From Pseudomonas sp. (GTDB taxonomy: Bacteria; Pseudomonadota; Gammaproteobacteria; Pseudomonadales; Pseudomonadaceae), in NCBI RefSeq assembly GCF_030690725.1, contig NZ_JAUYGD010000036.1, positions 1-64,000 on the forward strand: a DNA stretch of 64,000 nt, written 5' to 3'. The translations under genes and the position numbers were made by a program. Of the stretch, positions 63,485 through 64,000 are shown piece by piece; positions within the stretch are counted from its first letter, which is position 1; the number at the start of each line of letters is the position of its first letter. Below the pieces are notes generated by a model. It did no database searches. It was not told the DNA's origin and was given only the letters and a program-made list of their open reading frames with translations.

Positions 63485-64000
<516 letters not shown>

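Overview
The window is chromosomal DNA of a Pseudomonas (sensu lato). The evidence is high GC, a mexT-mexE-mexF block with divergent mexS, and long runs in the gene order familiar from P. aeruginosa: gor-VOC-galU-ugd; gacA-uvrC-pgsA-tRNAs; yccA-tusDCBE-ybiB-cysG-serS-crcB-rarA-lolA-ftsK-trxB-aat-bpt-infA-clpA-clpS-cspD-icd-idh-nudix-mnmA-hflD-purB-roxA-aceA-nuo. Product names come from reading the proteins and from synteny recalled from memory; no database search was run. The species is not resolved.

Layout. 1-5328: RND efflux genes mexF (cut by the left edge) and mexE, with their LysR activator mexT, all on the minus strand; mexS is divergent at 5589-6611. About 6.7-13.4 kb: a complete-looking small filamentous prophage (rolling-circle replication protein, probable ssDNA-binding protein, Pf3-like coat protein, adsorption protein, pVI-like protein, Zot/pI ATPase and several tiny membrane proteins). 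It has no integrase gene. Its right end is a near-perfect XerCD dif site at 13416-13443. Its left end carries diverged dif-like arms that can fold back on themselves, like the attP hairpin of Vibrio phage CTXphi. The window therefore appears to contain the chromosome terminus, used as a phage attachment site.

13.5-22.2 kb (mostly minus strand): a TRIC-family membrane protein, gor, a VOC protein (plus strand), galU, ugd, tRNA-Leu/Cys/Gly, pgsA, uvrC, gacA and tRNA-Ser. 22.3-39.6 kb: housekeeping genes for tRNA 2-thiolation (tusDCBE), siroheme, serine tRNA charging, fluoride export, replication repair (rarA), lipoprotein transport (lolA), chromosome segregation (ftsK), thioredoxin reduction, the N-degron pathway (aat, bpt, clpS, clpA), infA and cspD. 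39.7-53.7 kb: the isocitrate branch point, with two unrelated isocitrate dehydrogenases (icd and idh, divergent) and isocitrate lyase (aceA), plus mnmA, hflD, purB and roxA. 54.2-64 kb: a DUF190 gene and the nuo operon (nuoA, B, CD, E, F, G, H and the start of nuoI).

The accessory content is the prophage and a few dispersed repeats. These are two copies of a MITE-like inverted-repeat element, one abutting the serS stop codon and one inside the nuo operon between nuoB and nuoCD, and two REP-like palindromes after aceA. The most unusual structures are the fold-back attachment region, six GGTACC palindromes (three pairs exactly 44 bp apart) around a small probable DNA-binding gene, and GCATGCATG operators over the phage replication promoter.
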